From an uncultured Oscillospiraceae bacterium (GTDB taxonomy: Bacteria; Bacillota; Clostridia; Oscillospirales; Oscillospiraceae): 64,000 bases of DNA. Location: positions 30,390 to 94,389 of the forward strand of contig CAKTVL010000004.1 in the NCBI GenBank assembly GCA_934623575.1, read 5' to 3'. Position numbers and translations under genes: made by a program. Positions 1 to 9,409 of this stretch are shown piece by piece; position 1 is the first letter of the stretch, and every line of letters starts with the position of its first letter. Under the pieces are notes generated by a model. That model had not been told where the DNA came from, searched no databases, and saw nothing but the letters and a program-made list of their open reading frames with translations.

Positions 1-1057
1 TCAGGTTGACCTCCTGCTCCTTTACTGCCTGAGCCTTCTCCAGAATGGCCTTGTTGATCTCCAGCTGGGTCATGGAGGCGTCCACCAGCTCTTGAATCTG
101 CTCCACCTTCCGCTGGAGTTTGGTCACGGTCTCGCTGTACGTTTTCTCCGGGTCGGAGAAGGAGGCCTTGGGCGTCATCAGCACCATGCTGATCTCCGTC
201 TTTGCCTCCGTGGCGGGCTGTCCCTCGGAACCCTCCGCTCCGGCGGTATACTGTCCGGTGATACGGATGCCCCACTGGTTATCCAGCAGGCCGCCCTTGA
301 TGTCGCCGCTGCGCGTCACCAGCACCACATAGACATCTACTTTCGTGTTTGCTTCGCCGATGGGCTTGTTCAGCAGCGCGAGGATATCCTTGGCGGCCTC
401 GTCATTCAGCGGCTTTTCCTGCGGCCACAGGATGAAAAACGGATTCTTCGCTTCGCTGCCGGGGGTCTCCGTGTCCTTCGGCGTGATGTTCTCCGGCGCG
501 GTGATCTTCGTCTCGTCGACGGCGGAGGAGGGGTCGTCCTTGATGGCCTTTTCCAGCTCGTCCTGCGCCTTTTTCAGCTCCGCCTGCAGCGTCTCCTTGT
601 TCTTGGCCTTCTGCAGCAGCGCCAGCTCGTTCTTCATGACCTCCAGGTTCTCCGCCTGCCGGTCATAGTCGATCTTGGCGCGCTCCACCGTGGCCTGTGT
701 CAGGGTGGAGTCGTAGCTCACCAGCGCCGTGCCCTTCTTTACGGTGTCGCCCTCCTTGACCCACACCTTCTTCACCGTCTGGCTCTGGGAGATGTAGATC
801 TTCTGCAATTTGTCCGTGGTCACCATGCCGCTGGTGTTGGAGGTGTCCCCCCAGTAGTTGGTCATGGCGAAGTCGTTGACGGCGTATACGTTCACGTCGC
901 CCCGCTGGGCGTTCCGGGCGATGGTCAGCCCGCCCCACACTGCGCCGCAGCCTGCGATGACGCAGGCAATGACGATCAGGGTCTTTTTCAGTTTTTTGCT
1001 CATGTGGGGCTTCTCCCCGGCGTGCAGCTTTTCCCGCAGCGTCAGCTTCTCACTCAT
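1..1057 (-). CDS. HlyD/MacA-type efflux adaptor, partial (C-terminus outside window)
   Basis: Reads from an ATG at 1057 to the window edge with no stop, so the C-terminus is missing. The N-terminus has a short charged segment, then one hydrophobic anchor (LIVIACVIAGC region, about residues 27-45). A lipoyl-like half-motif follows (VWVKEGDTVKKGTALVSYD), then a coiled-coil stretch rich in Lys, Glu and Gln, as in periplasmic adaptor subunits of MacAB-type exporters. Its start overlaps the upstream ATPase stop by 8 bp, so the two are translationally coupled. It probably bridges the ABC exporter to the cell exterior. The substrate is not readable from sequence. Confidence 0.8.
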   Translation of the reverse strand, partial: MSEKLTLREKLHAGEKPHMSKKLKKTLIVIACVIAGCGAVWGGLTIARNAQRGDVNVYAVNDFAMTNYWGDTSNTSGMVTTDKLQKIYISQSQTVKKVWVKEGDTVKKGTALVSYDSTLTQATVERAKIDYDRQAENLEVMKNELALLQKAKNKETLQAELKKAQDELEKAIKDDPSSAVDETKITAPENITPKDTETPGSEAKNPFFILWPQEKPLNDEAAKDILALLNKPIGEANTKVDVYVVLVTRSGDIKGGLLDNQWGIRITGQYTAGAEGSEGQPATEAKTEISMVLMTPKASFSDPEKTYSETVTKLQRKVEQIQELVDASMTQLEINKAILEKAQAVKEQEVNL

Positions 1058-1730
1058 AGTCGTCACCTCCCGACAGTACGCCGTCCCGTATGGTCATGAC
1101 CTTGGCGGCGTGGTTGGCGATGGACTTGTCGTGGGTGATCATAATGATGGTGGAGCCGCTGTCGTGCAGCTGCTGAAACAGCTCCATCACCGCCGCGCCG
1201 CTGGCGCTGTCCAGTGCGCCGGTGGGCTCGTCGGCCAGCAGCAGCTTCGGCTTGCCCACGATGGCCCGTGCGATGGCCACCCGCTGGCACTGTCCGCCGG
1301 ACAGCTGGTCCGGCCGGTGATCCACCCGGTCGGAAAGTCCCACTGTCTCCAGCGCGGCCCGGGCCCGTTCCAGCCGTTCCGCCTTCTTCACCCCGCCGTA
1401 CAGCAGGGGCAGCGCCACGTTCTCCACCGCCGTCAGCTTGGGCAGAAGGTTGAAGCTCTGGAACACGAAGCCCAGCTCCTTGTTCCGCACCTCCGCCAGC
1501 TGCTTGTTGTTGCAGGTGGTCACGTCCCGTCCGCCCAGCAGATAGCTGCCGCTGGTGGGCACGTCCAAACACCCGATCAGGTTCATCAGCGTGGTCTTGC
1601 CGCTGCCGGAGGGACCCATGATAGCCAGGTATTCCCCCTCCTCCACGTCAAGGTTCACGTTTTTCAGGATATGTGCCACGGACTTTCCCATGGGGTAGTC
1701 CTTGCATATATCGCGCATTTCCAAAATCAT
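1050..1730 (-). CDS. ABC exporter ATP-binding protein (MacB/LolD type)
   Basis: 226 residues, full length for a stand-alone exporter ATPase. Walker [10 protein letters not shown] lies at residues 39-47, the ABC signature LSGGQ at about 143, and Walker B LLLADEP followed by TGALD just after. The TGALD extension is typical of the MacB/LolD/FtsE group. It powers export with a permease that should lie beyond position 1. It lies 2 nt downstream of one adaptor gene and overlaps the next, so the three form one operon. Confidence 0.93.
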   Translation of the reverse strand: MILEMRDICKDYPMGKSVAHILKNVNLDVEEGEYLAIMGPSGSGKTTLMNLIGCLDVPTSGSYLLGGRDVTTCNNKQLAEVRNKELGFVFQSFNLLPKLTAVENVALPLLYGGVKKAERLERARAALETVGLSDRVDHRPDQLSGGQCQRVAIARAIVGKPKLLLADEPTGALDSASGAAVMELFQQLHDSGSTIIMITHDKSIANHAAKVMTIRDGVLSGGDDYE

Positions 1731-1732
1731 GC

Positions 1733-3091
1733 TCAGCCCTCCATCGGCGGTGTGATCACCGGCGCGGAGGCGTCCGCGCCGCCGGGCAGCACGGACACCG
1801 TGCTGTTGCTGACGGTGCCGCCCTCGTCGGTCACAACGCCGTCCTCGGCGGGCATATCGCCGCCGTCCATGCCGTCCATCGGCACGTTCTCGTCGATCTT
1901 GTCGCCGTCACCGCCCTCGGGATAGACCTCGCCGCCGCTGGCGCCGGGGTCAAAGGTGCCCTCGTCATAGGTCACGCAGGTCATTCCCGCCTTCAGGCTC
2001 TCGTCCGGGAAGGCGATGTAGTCGTCGGTGGCCAGCCCATCCGTCACCGGATAGGTGTCCGTCTCGGTGTTGTACTCGCCCAGCTTGATGCTGCGCTTTT
2101 CCAGCTTGCCCTTGCTGTTCTGGGCCCACACCCAGGGGCTGCCCTCGGCGTCGTTGATGTAATAGCTGGGCAGGTTGATCAGGCTTTCGTCCTGCTGGTC
2201 CTCCTGACCGTAGTCCGGCTCTATGTACACGTGCTGGCCCATCAGCAGCCCCTCGCCGTCGCCCTCCAGCGTCACATAGAAGGGGTACTTACTGGACATG
2301 GCCGTGTCGCTGTCGCCGTAGTCGCTGCGCGTCTGCTGGGCGTTGTTCCAGTCGATGGAGCTGATGCTGCCCTTCCACGTCTGGTCGCTGACCCGGGAAC
2401 GGATGACCACCGCCGTGCCCTCAGTCAGCACGCCGGCGTTGTTCTCATTCACATAGCCCTTGATGCGGAAGCCGCCGGTCTCCACGATGGCCATGAACGG
2501 CAGGGCGTTGCCGGAGCTGTCCGTACCGCCGTCCGGGTTCAGGGACTTGATCTCGCCGTCCACCGGCGCGGTCACCGAGCCGTTCTGGGTGTTGGCCTTC
2601 AGCTTCTCGATGTCCTTCTTCTTGGTGGCGATGTTGGCCTTCGTCTCCAGCACCTTCACGTTCTGCTCCCGCAGATCCAGGGCGTACTGCCGCTTGGTGG
2701 CGTCGTCATAGGTGCTGTCCATCAGCTTCTGTATCTTTTCCAGCTCCGCCTGCTGGTCCTCCAGCGTGGCGTTCAGCTGCTCCAGCTCCAGCTGGGCCAT
2801 CTCCAGGTCGGTGCGCACCTGCGTCAGGTCATAGGTGAACAGCACGTCGCCCTTCTTCACCGCGTCGCCCACCTTTACCTTGATGGTGTCCACGGTCATG
2901 GTGTCGCTCTTCTTGATGGTGGTCTCGCCCAGCGGGCTGACGATCCCCGCGAACCGGTCCGCCAGCCCCACGGAGCCGATGCCGCAGATCATGGACACGG
3001 ACTGGACGGACGCCTCGCCCTCCGCCGCGCCGCAGCCGGTCACGCAGCCCAGCAGCATCACCAGCGCCAGCACAAAAGCAGCTTTCTTCAT
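1733..3091 (-). CDS. Lipoprotein efflux adaptor (HlyD family)
   Basis: 452 residues starting with a lipoprotein signal peptide (lipobox-like LLGCVTGC near residues 14-20). A biotinyl-lipoyl-like half (IKVKVGDAVKKGDVLFTYD), a long alpha-helical hairpin with many Gln and Glu residues, and the second half (GSVTAPVDGEIKSL) give the layout of a membrane-fusion adaptor. The C-terminal tail is Gly/Asp/Pro-rich and probably disordered. It is the first gene of the operon with the ATPase and a second adaptor. Two different adaptors around one ATPase is a recurrent Clostridia arrangement. Substrate unknown. Confidence 0.85.
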   Translation of the reverse strand: MKKAAFVLALVMLLGCVTGCGAAEGEASVQSVSMICGIGSVGLADRFAGIVSPLGETTIKKSDTMTVDTIKVKVGDAVKKGDVLFTYDLTQVRTDLEMAQLELEQLNATLEDQQAELEKIQKLMDSTYDDATKRQYALDLREQNVKVLETKANIATKKKDIEKLKANTQNGSVTAPVDGEIKSLNPDGGTDSSGNALPFMAIVETGGFRIKGYVNENNAGVLTEGTAVVIRSRVSDQTWKGSISSIDWNNAQQTRSDYGDSDTAMSSKYPFYVTLEGDGEGLLMGQHVYIEPDYGQEDQQDESLINLPSYYINDAEGSPWVWAQNSKGKLEKRSIKLGEYNTETDTYPVTDGLATDDYIAFPDESLKAGMTCVTYDEGTFDPGASGGEVYPEGGDGDKIDENVPMDGMDGGDMPAEDGVVTDEGGTVSNSTVSVLPGGADASAPVITPPMEG

Positions 3092-3390
3092 GTCAGTTTC
3101 TCCTTTACTTCTCCCCGCGTCGCCGCGGTGTGTTTTCCTCTCGCGCAGTCTGCACGTTTTTTGGCCGATAGTAAGGCGCCGCCCCGCAGATAAAGCCGCG
3201 CCGCCCCGCAGGAATCCTCCGCCTCGCTTTCGCTGCGCCCTGCGGAACCTCCGCCCCCGTCCTCGTTTTTACGGTATATGGCCCCCGTACTCTCTATAGA
3301 CGGTTTTCCCGCCCCTTTCGTTCCGTCCCCCTCGTCCCTGTCATGGCGAGGGCGCAACGCGCCCGTGGCGATCCGTTCCCCCACCCCTTC

Positions 3391-3399
3391 ATCATACCA
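3391..3399 (-). promoter_or_regulatory. Extended -10 promoter candidate for the efflux operon
   Basis: On the minus strand the sequence reads TGGTATGAT, an extended -10 element. No good -35 lies at the normal distance. The palindrome at 3447-3459 is about 50 bp upstream and could be an operator. Confidence 0.35.
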
Positions 3400-3496
3400 T
3401 GTACCCCTCACTACGATTGTGAATAAACTGTGAACGACACCTTAAGACCTTACTAAGGTTCCGTATCAATTCGGCGTCAGAACCGCGCCCGAAATA

Positions 3497-3526
3497 TTGA
3501 CAGCCCCGCCCGCTTTGCCCTATTAT
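3497..3526 (+). promoter_or_regulatory. Sigma-A promoter for the mosaic gene
   Basis: TTGACA at 3497-3502 and TATTAT at 3521-3526 with an 18-bp spacer. The transcript would carry a leader of about 130 nt that includes a GC-rich hairpin at 3571-3598. Confidence 0.6.
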
Positions 3527-3664
3527 TAGAGAGAAAATGCCGTCCCCGCGTCCCCGCCCGGCACTGACGCGGAAAAACGCGCGTTCCGCGCGTTTTCCAT
3601 GTCGTTCTTGCTTGTTCTACGTTGTTGTCAACTGTTAAAATAACACGCCACAGGAGGTCGCTGT

Positions 3665-6600
3665 ATGAATAAGAAACGCATCCGGCAGATGGACCTGGCC
3701 CTTCGCCGCCGCCTGTCCGACCGTCCCGCCGACAGTCCCGCCGGGCAGGAGGACCTGCTCCGCACCCTGGAGACCGAGGACTATATGCAGCGCTTCGCCC
3801 CGCTTTTTGGCGGCGGCCGGCTCCGCTGCGCCGACGTGCTCTCCCTGTGCCGCCCGGAGCTGAACGCCTTGTGCCCCAACGCTTCCGGCGAGCCGGAGCA
3901 GGGCTGGCTGGCCTATACCTACGACTATGCCCGCCGCCTGCTCTACCCGGAAAAGACCGGCGACGACCCCTATGCCTCCGGCGCCCATTTCTTCCTCTCC
4001 GTCCTGCAGGTGCTCTTCGCCGCCGAGGCCGAGCTGCTGCCCCGCGACCCCGCCTGGACCTTCGATTTCCTCACCGACGAGGAGCTGGCGGACAGCCCCT
4101 CCGCCGCGTCCTATAGTCGCTTTTTACGCACCTGGAAGCGGGAATTTGTGTACGAAATGATGCGTTTAGGGCTGGAAATCACACCATATCGCACCCTTGA
4201 GCACATTGCCGGCGTCCACCATATCGCCGTCACCGCCGCCCGCGCCCTCCGCCGCAGCGGCACCGATGTGGACGTGGCGCTGGTCTCCGGCGCCGCCGCC
4301 GGCCACGACCTGGGCAAGTTCGGCTGCCGCCCCGGCGAGCGCGTGCCCTACCTGCACTATTACTACACCGACCAGTGGTTCCGCCGCCGGAAAATGACCG
4401 ACATCGGCCATGTGGCCGCCAACCACTCCGTGTGGGATCTGGAGCCGGACTACCTGTCCGTGGAGGCGCTGCTGCTGATCTACGCCGACTTCCGCGTCAA
4501 GCAGCTGCGGGGCGACCGGGGCCAGGAGATCACCCGCATCTCCACCCTGGACGAGGCGTTCCAGGTGATCCTGTCCAAGCTGGACGACGTGGACGGCGAG
4601 AAGAAAAAGCGCTACACCCGGGTCTATGCCCGGCTGCAGGACTTCGAGCAGTACATGATCAGCCGCGGCGTGGACGTCACCATGTCCGGCGGCGACACCG
4701 CGCCCCTGCCGGAGAAGCACACCGCCCTGATGACCGACGACGAGGCCCTGAAGGCGCTGACCCTGCGGTGCGTGGGCCACAATATCGAGCTGATGCGCCG
4801 TCTGACCGACCAGCGCAGCTTCGCCCGGCTGCTGGAGGAGGCCCGCGGCGAGACGGACTGGCGCCGCCTGCGGGCGTATCTGGCGGTGCTGGAGTCCTAC
4901 TCCCTCTATCTGCACATCCCCCAGAAGGTCCAGACGCTGACGTTCCTCTACGAGTTGCTGATGCACCGGGAGGGCGACATCCGCCGCCAGGCGGCGGCGC
5001 TGCTGGGCGAGATCATCGCCGGCTTCCACGCGGGCTACGCCAAGGAGCGCCCGGCGGACAGCCGCCCGGACGCCCGGGCCATCACCGACGTGGACCAGTG
5101 GAAGCTGTACCTGAGCAAGATCCTCTACCCCGACCACAAGCTGATGCCCCAGCACCGGCGGTGGATCGGCTATACCCTGAAGTTCGCCGTGGGCTCGCTG
5201 CTGAGCCACTGCCCCGGCCGGGAGGAGCGCTTCCTGGCCCCTGTGTTCGCCTATTACCGCAAGCCGGAGTCCCTGGACGACTACACCGCCTTCCAGCTGC
5301 TGGACACCGCCGCCGCGCTGCCCGACGAGGCGTACAGCGTCCGCCGCGCCCGGCAGATGGCCGACTTCGCCGCGGTGCTGTCCCGGCGGGAGGACCTGAC
5401 GCTGCGCATGGCTGCCGTGCTGCTGCTGGACAGGCTGTACCGCCTGTATCCCGATGGCGGGCGGGCGCTGGAGGCCGTGGCCGCCGTGGCCTGCGACGAC
5501 AGCGGCACTCTGCGCTATCTCCGGCAGGACGTGCTGTCCGAGGGCGAGCCGATCCTGCTGCCGGAGGAGGTGGTGTCCGAGATCTTCCTGGACAACCTGA
5601 AGACCGCCACCCCCTGGATCACCAAGCAGGCCAACCTGCGCCTGCTGACGGACTTTGCCCGCAGCGGGCAGAGCCCGGCCCTGCACATCGCCACCCATCT
5701 GTCCAACCTGATCAAGGTCAGCGACCGGGTCACCGTCCGCCACAGCGCGGGCAACGCTCTGCTGGTCCTGGCGCCCCGGCTCACCGCCGACCAGCGCAAC
5801 GAGGTGGCGGTGGAGCTGTGCCGCGGCCTGGAGCTGGGCCAGCAGGAGTTCACCAAGTACATCCCTGACTACCTGGGTCGGTTCGCCCTGTGGCTGCCCC
5901 CGGCGGAGCTGGACGAGATGCTGGACGACCTGCAGGTGAACCTCAGCTCCTCCGACAGCCGCATTTCTGCCTCGGTGCTGGACACCGTGGGCATCATCTA
6001 TGAGGAATACGACGCCTACCGCGCCCGCTTTCCGGAGACGGACCAGGCGTATCGCCGCCGCCGGGAGCGGCTGCTGGGCCTGCTGATGCGGGGTCTCAGC
6101 GGTATCGACGCCGCCACCCGGCAGGAGGCGCTGTTCGTGTTGGGCCGCCGGGTCTTCGGCTCCGGAGAGCTGGGCCGCCACGAAAAGCGCCGCGCCTTTA
6201 TGCTCACCCAGCGCAAGCTGCTGTCCGCCCAGGACGAGTTCCCCGGCGAGGGCCTGACCTTCTACTACCGGGCCGCCATGCTGGGCAAGCTCTACCGTTT
6301 CATCACCGAGGAGCGCCTGTTCCACAAGGGCTTTGACTTCGGCACGCCCCGGCCGGTGGCCTTTTTCCCCGGCACCTTCGACCCCTTCACACTGTCCCAC
6401 AAGGGCATCGTCAGGGCCATCCGGGACCAGGGCTTTGAGGTGCTGCTGGCCATCGACGAGTTCTCCTGGTCCAAAAAGACCCAGCCCTACCGGCTGCGGC
6501 GTCGCATCGCCGCCATGGCGGTGGCCGACGTGTTCCACGTCAGCATCTTCCCGGAGGACTTCCCGGTGAACATCGCCAATCCGGAGAACCTGCACGACCT

Positions 6601-8422
6601 GCGGGCGGCCTTCCCGGGCCGCAGCGTGTCCATCGTGGTGGGCAGCGACGTGGTGCTCCACGCCTCCTCCTACCAGAAGCCGCCCCAGCCGGATTCCGTC
6701 CACACCTTCGACCATGTGGTGTTCCGGCGCACCGAGCCGGACGCCGAGCCGGCGGACTACAGCTGCATCACCGGGCGGGTGCTGGAGCTGACCCTGCCGC
6801 CCCAGCTGGAGGAGATCAGCTCCACCCGCATCCGCGAGGCGGTGGACGCCAACCGCGACATCTCCAACCTCATCGACCCCACGGTGCAGGAGTTCATCTA
6901 CCGGCGGGGCCTGTATCTGCGGGAGCCCCAGGACAAGCCGGTGCTGCGGACGGAGGATCTCAGCTTCCTGCCCGCCTCCCCGGAGACGGCGGAGAAATTC
7001 CTGCGGACCATGCTGTCTGTGCCCACTGCCGCCGCCCTGCGGCAGCAGCTGGAGGAAAAGGGCGACGACATCATGGTCTGCCGCGGGGCGGACGGCGCCA
7101 TTCTGGGCGCGGCGTCCTACACCTGCCTAGACTCCACCCGGCTGTTCACCCGCCTGGGCGACCCGGCTCTGTCCGGCCTGGTGCGGCAGAACGCCGGGGG
7201 CCGCACGCTGCTCATCAGCGGCCTGTTCGTCCCCCGGGGCGAGCGGCAGAGCGACCTCTGCCAGCTGCTGATCACCGAGGTGCTGACCCTGGCCCTGAGC
7301 CGGGAGTTCACCTATGCTCTGTACCTGCCCCTGGAGGGCGCGGCCTCCGGCTACGGCCGCCAGCTGCTGACGCTGCAGGGCTTTATCCCCGCCGGGGACA
7401 GCACGGACGCCCTGGCGGTGGACATGCGCTGCCCCATCGTGCTCAGCCGCAACGTGGACACGGCGGTGAAGGCGCCCTTCAGCTCCGCGCCCCGTGTGCT
7501 GGGGGCCATTGCCGCCGCCCACCGGCGGCTGCAGGCGGCGCTGACCCGGCTGCAGCCGGGGTCCCTGGTGCTGAGCCTGTCCGCCGGGGTGATCTATCAC
7601 CGGCTGCTGCAGCGCATCACCGGGCGCAACGGCGTCCCGGCGGAGCCCACAGATCCCCGTGTGCTGGGGCCGGACATCTGCGTGCCCTACGGCAAGATCC
7701 TGCGCGGCGTGGCGGTGCCCAACACCGTCACCAAGACGCTGCGCACCGACAAGGTCTATGAGCCGGACCTCAGCGCCTATTCCATCGAGGCGTACCCGGA
7801 CTATTCGCCCCTGGCCGACCAGGTGCGCACCATCCACGCCTTCGCCCGCCCGGCCATCCTGGTGGACGACATGCTCCACGACGGCAAGCGCATCCGCCGG
7901 CTGGCCCCGCTGTTCGCCCAGACCAACACCCCGGTGGACCAGGTGCTGGTGGGCTATCTCACCGGCATGGGCCGGGACCTGATGGAGCAGCTGGGCTACA
8001 GCGTGGACGCCATCTACTATCTGCCCAACCTGCGGCTGCGGTTCGTGGAATCCACATTGTATCCCTTCATCGGCGGCGACACCGTCCGCCGCAGCGAGGC
8101 GCTGCCCGGCGGCTTGCAGCCGGCGGTGAACCGCATACTGCCCTACGCCGCGCCGGAGTACGCCGGTATGGACGACGAGACTGCCTGGGAGCTGAGTCTC
8201 TGCTGCCTGGAAAACGCCCGGGACATCCTGCTGGCGCTGGAGACGGAGTTTCGCGCCCTGTACGCCCGGAACCTGACCCTCAGCCGCCTGGGCGAGGCGG
8301 TGATCCTGCCTCTGTGCCCGGACAAGGGCGGCTGCATGACCTACGACCTGAGCCGCGCGGCCAGCACCTATCTGGAGGGCGACATCGAGCTGCTGAAGCG
8401 CATGCGCCCGGCCAAAAAGTAA
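3665..8422 (+). CDS. Mosaic HD / repeat / nucleotidyltransferase / phosphoribosyltransferase-like protein
   Basis: 1585 residues, start fixed by AGGAGG at 3652-3657. Domains seen in order: an HD phosphohydrolase-like core (VHHIAV at about 184, GHDLGKF at about 213); a long alpha-helical region (about 370-830) that looks like HEAT repeats; a cytidylyltransferase/NMNAT-type domain with FPGTFDPFTLSHKG at about 899 and ISSTRIREA at about 1051; a GNAT-like stretch (about 1085-1250, weak); and a phosphoribosyltransferase-type PRPP loop ILVDDMLHDGKRI at about 1396. The combination suggests nucleotide or NAD-related chemistry, but the reaction is not deducible. It heads an operon with a dehydrogenase-like and two redox genes. 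Domain boundaries are by eye. Confidence 0.8.
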   Translation: MNKKRIRQMDLALRRRLSDRPADSPAGQEDLLRTLETEDYMQRFAPLFGGGRLRCADVLSLCRPELNALCPNASGEPEQGWLAYTYDYARRLLYPEKTGDDPYASGAHFFLSVLQVLFAAEAELLPRDPAWTFDFLTDEELADSPSAASYSRFLRTWKREFVYEMMRLGLEITPYRTLEHIAGVHHIAVTAARALRRSGTDVDVALVSGAAAGHDLGKFGCRPGERVPYLHYYYTDQWFRRRKMTDIGHVAANHSVWDLEPDYLSVEALLLIYADFRVKQLRGDRGQEITRISTLDEAFQVILSKLDDVDGEKKKRYTRVYARLQDFEQYMISRGVDVTMSGGDTAPLPEKHTALMTDDEALKALTLRCVGHNIELMRRLTDQRSFARLLEEARGETDWRRLRAYLAVLESYSLYLHIPQKVQTLTFLYELLMHREGDIRRQAAALLGEIIAGFHAGYAKERPADSRPDARAITDVDQWKLYLSKILYPDHKLMPQHRRWIGYTLKFAVGSLLSHCPGREERFLAPVFAYYRKPESLDDYTAFQLLDTAAALPDEAYSVRRARQMADFAAVLSRREDLTLRMAAVLLLDRLYRLYPDGGRALEAVAAVACDDSGTLRYLRQDVLSEGEPILLPEEVVSEIFLDNLKTATPWITKQANLRLLTDFARSGQSPALHIATHLSNLIKVSDRVTVRHSAGNALLVLAPRLTADQRNEVAVELCRGLELGQQEFTKYIPDYLGRFALWLPPAELDEMLDDLQVNLSSSDSRISASVLDTVGIIYEEYDAYRARFPETDQAYRRRRERLLGLLMRGLSGIDAATRQEALFVLGRRVFGSGELGRHEKRRAFMLTQRKLLSAQDEFPGEGLTFYYRAAMLGKLYRFITEERLFHKGFDFGTPRPVAFFPGTFDPFTLSHKGIVRAIRDQGFEVLLAIDEFSWSKKTQPYRLRRRIAAMAVADVFHVSIFPEDFPVNIANPENLHDLRAAFPGRSVSIVVGSDVVLHASSYQKPPQPDSVHTFDHVVFRRTEPDAEPADYSCITGRVLELTLPPQLEEISSTRIREAVDANRDISNLIDPTVQEFIYRRGLYLREPQDKPVLRTEDLSFLPASPETAEKFLRTMLSVPTAAALRQQLEEKGDDIMVCRGADGAILGAASYTCLDSTRLFTRLGDPALSGLVRQNAGGRTLLISGLFVPRGERQSDLCQLLITEVLTLALSREFTYALYLPLEGAASGYGRQLLTLQGFIPAGDSTDALAVDMRCPIVLSRNVDTAVKAPFSSAPRVLGAIAAAHRRLQAALTRLQPGSLVLSLSAGVIYHRLLQRITGRNGVPAEPTDPRVLGPDICVPYGKILRGVAVPNTVTKTLRTDKVYEPDLSAYSIEAYPDYSPLADQVRTIHAFARPAILVDDMLHDGKRIRRLAPLFAQTNTPVDQVLVGYLTGMGRDLMEQLGYSVDAIYYLPNLRLRFVESTLYPFIGGDTVRRSEALPGGLQPAVNRILPYAAPEYAGMDDETAWELSLCCLENARDILLALETEFRALYARNLTLSRLGEAVILPLCPDKGGCMTYDLSRAASTYLEGDIELLKRMRPAKK

Positions 8423-8434
8423 GGAGGAGCCCTC

Positions 8435-9355
8435 ATGGATGCGATTTTTGACAAGAGCGCCCTGCCGCGCCTGCCGGAGAAGTGCCGGGTGACGCTGCTG
8501 GCCCTGGGCGACGTGGGCAGCACGCTGCTGATGGGCCTGCGGCTCATGGGCGGCGACGTGATCGGCTCCATCGGGATATGCGACGTGCGGCCCGGCGTGG
8601 CTGAGCGCTGGGAGCTCGAGCTGAACCAGATCCAGCCGCCGGACGGCGCGGCGCTGCCGCCGGTGGACATCATAGCGCCGGAGGCGCTGTTCGACGGCGA
8701 CGTGTTCCTGTTCTGCGCCTCCCGGATGGTGCCGGACACCTCTGTGACCAGCGGGGACGTGCGCATGGCGCAGTACGGCCTGAACCGGGAACTGGTGGGC
8801 AGCTACGCCCGCATGGCCCGGGAGAGGGGCTATCGGGGGCTGTTCTGCGTGGTCAGCGACCCGGTGGACCCCCTGTGCCGCTGGGCGCTGCGGGAGAGCG
8901 GCCTTGCGCCGGCCCAGGTGCGGGGCTTCGGCCTGGGCGTCATGCACGCCCGGGCGCTGTACTACGCCCGGAAGGACCCGCGCTTCGCCTCCTATCTCAC
9001 CGAGGGACGGGCCTTCGGCCCCCACGGCGAGGACCTGGTGCTGGCCAACTCCATCGCGCACTACGACGACGCGCTGTCCCGGGAGCTGACGGAGAAGGTG
9101 GCCCACGCCAATCTGGAGATGCGGGCGCTGGGGTACAAGCCCTATGTGGCCCCGGCGCTGAGCTCCGGGGCGCTGAGCCTGCTGGCGCTGCTGCGGGGAC
9201 AGTGGCACTACGCCTCCGTCTATGACGGGCGGGTGTTCATGGGCTGCCGCAATCGCCTGACGGCGGCGGGCATCGAGACGGAGCAGCTGACGCTGCCGCC
9301 CGCCCTGCAGGCGCGTCTGGACGAGACGAGAGCGAAGCTGGACGCCATCGAATAG
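8435..9355 (+). CDS. Lactate/malate dehydrogenase-family protein (divergent)
   Basis: 306 residues. The N-terminus is a Rossmann fold in which the glycine motif is altered (LLALGDVGSTLL), ending with an acidic residue typical of NAD binding (GICDV). SDPVDPLC corresponds to the NPVD motif of LDH/MDH, and GPHGEDL occupies the place of the catalytic-His GEHGD motif. Identity with true L-lactate dehydrogenases is clearly low, so the substrate should not be assumed. It starts 12 nt after the mosaic gene and has a GGAGG site. Confidence 0.75.
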   Translation: MDAIFDKSALPRLPEKCRVTLLALGDVGSTLLMGLRLMGGDVIGSIGICDVRPGVAERWELELNQIQPPDGAALPPVDIIAPEALFDGDVFLFCASRMVPDTSVTSGDVRMAQYGLNRELVGSYARMARERGYRGLFCVVSDPVDPLCRWALRESGLAPAQVRGFGLGVMHARALYYARKDPRFASYLTEGRAFGPHGEDLVLANSIAHYDDALSRELTEKVAHANLEMRALGYKPYVAPALSSGALSLLALLRGQWHYASVYDGRVFMGCRNRLTAAGIETEQLTLPPALQARLDETRAKLDAIE

Positions 9356-9360
9356 TGGTA

Positions 9361-9405
9361 AGAACGTAGAAGAACGCCGTGGAACGGCCGGAGAAGAGGG
9401 GAGAA
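9361..9405 (+). repeat. Phased RGAA spacer (copy D)
   Basis: Fills the gap between two genes of the operon. AGAA or GGAA begins at 9361, 9371, 9381, 9392 and 9402, that is every 10-11 nt, on the coding strand. It is almost free of T. It resembles four other spacers in this window. Confidence 0.5.
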
Positions 9406-9409
9406 CGCT

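Larger units (their letters stand above)
3092..3664. other. Divergent intergenic region, 573 bp
   Basis: No convincing gene. It separates the minus-strand efflux operon from the plus-strand mosaic gene. It holds an extended -10 element on the minus strand (TGGTATGAT, 3391-3399), a 13-bp palindrome ACCTTACTAAGGT at 3447-3459, a plus-strand promoter at 3497-3526, and one copy of the phased AGAA/GGAA element (3571-3632, read on the minus strand). The minus-strand 5' leader of the efflux operon would be about 290 nt long if the 3391 promoter is used. Confidence 0.6.

Noticed and set aside
3088..3411. 107-codon minus-strand open frame ahead of the efflux adaptor
   Set aside because: Covers the leader with no ribosome site and a low-complexity charged product; treated as noncoding.
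4166..6715. 849-codon minus-strand open frame
   Set aside because: Antisense to the mosaic gene, Gln/Val/Gly/Ala-biased translation, no initiation signals.
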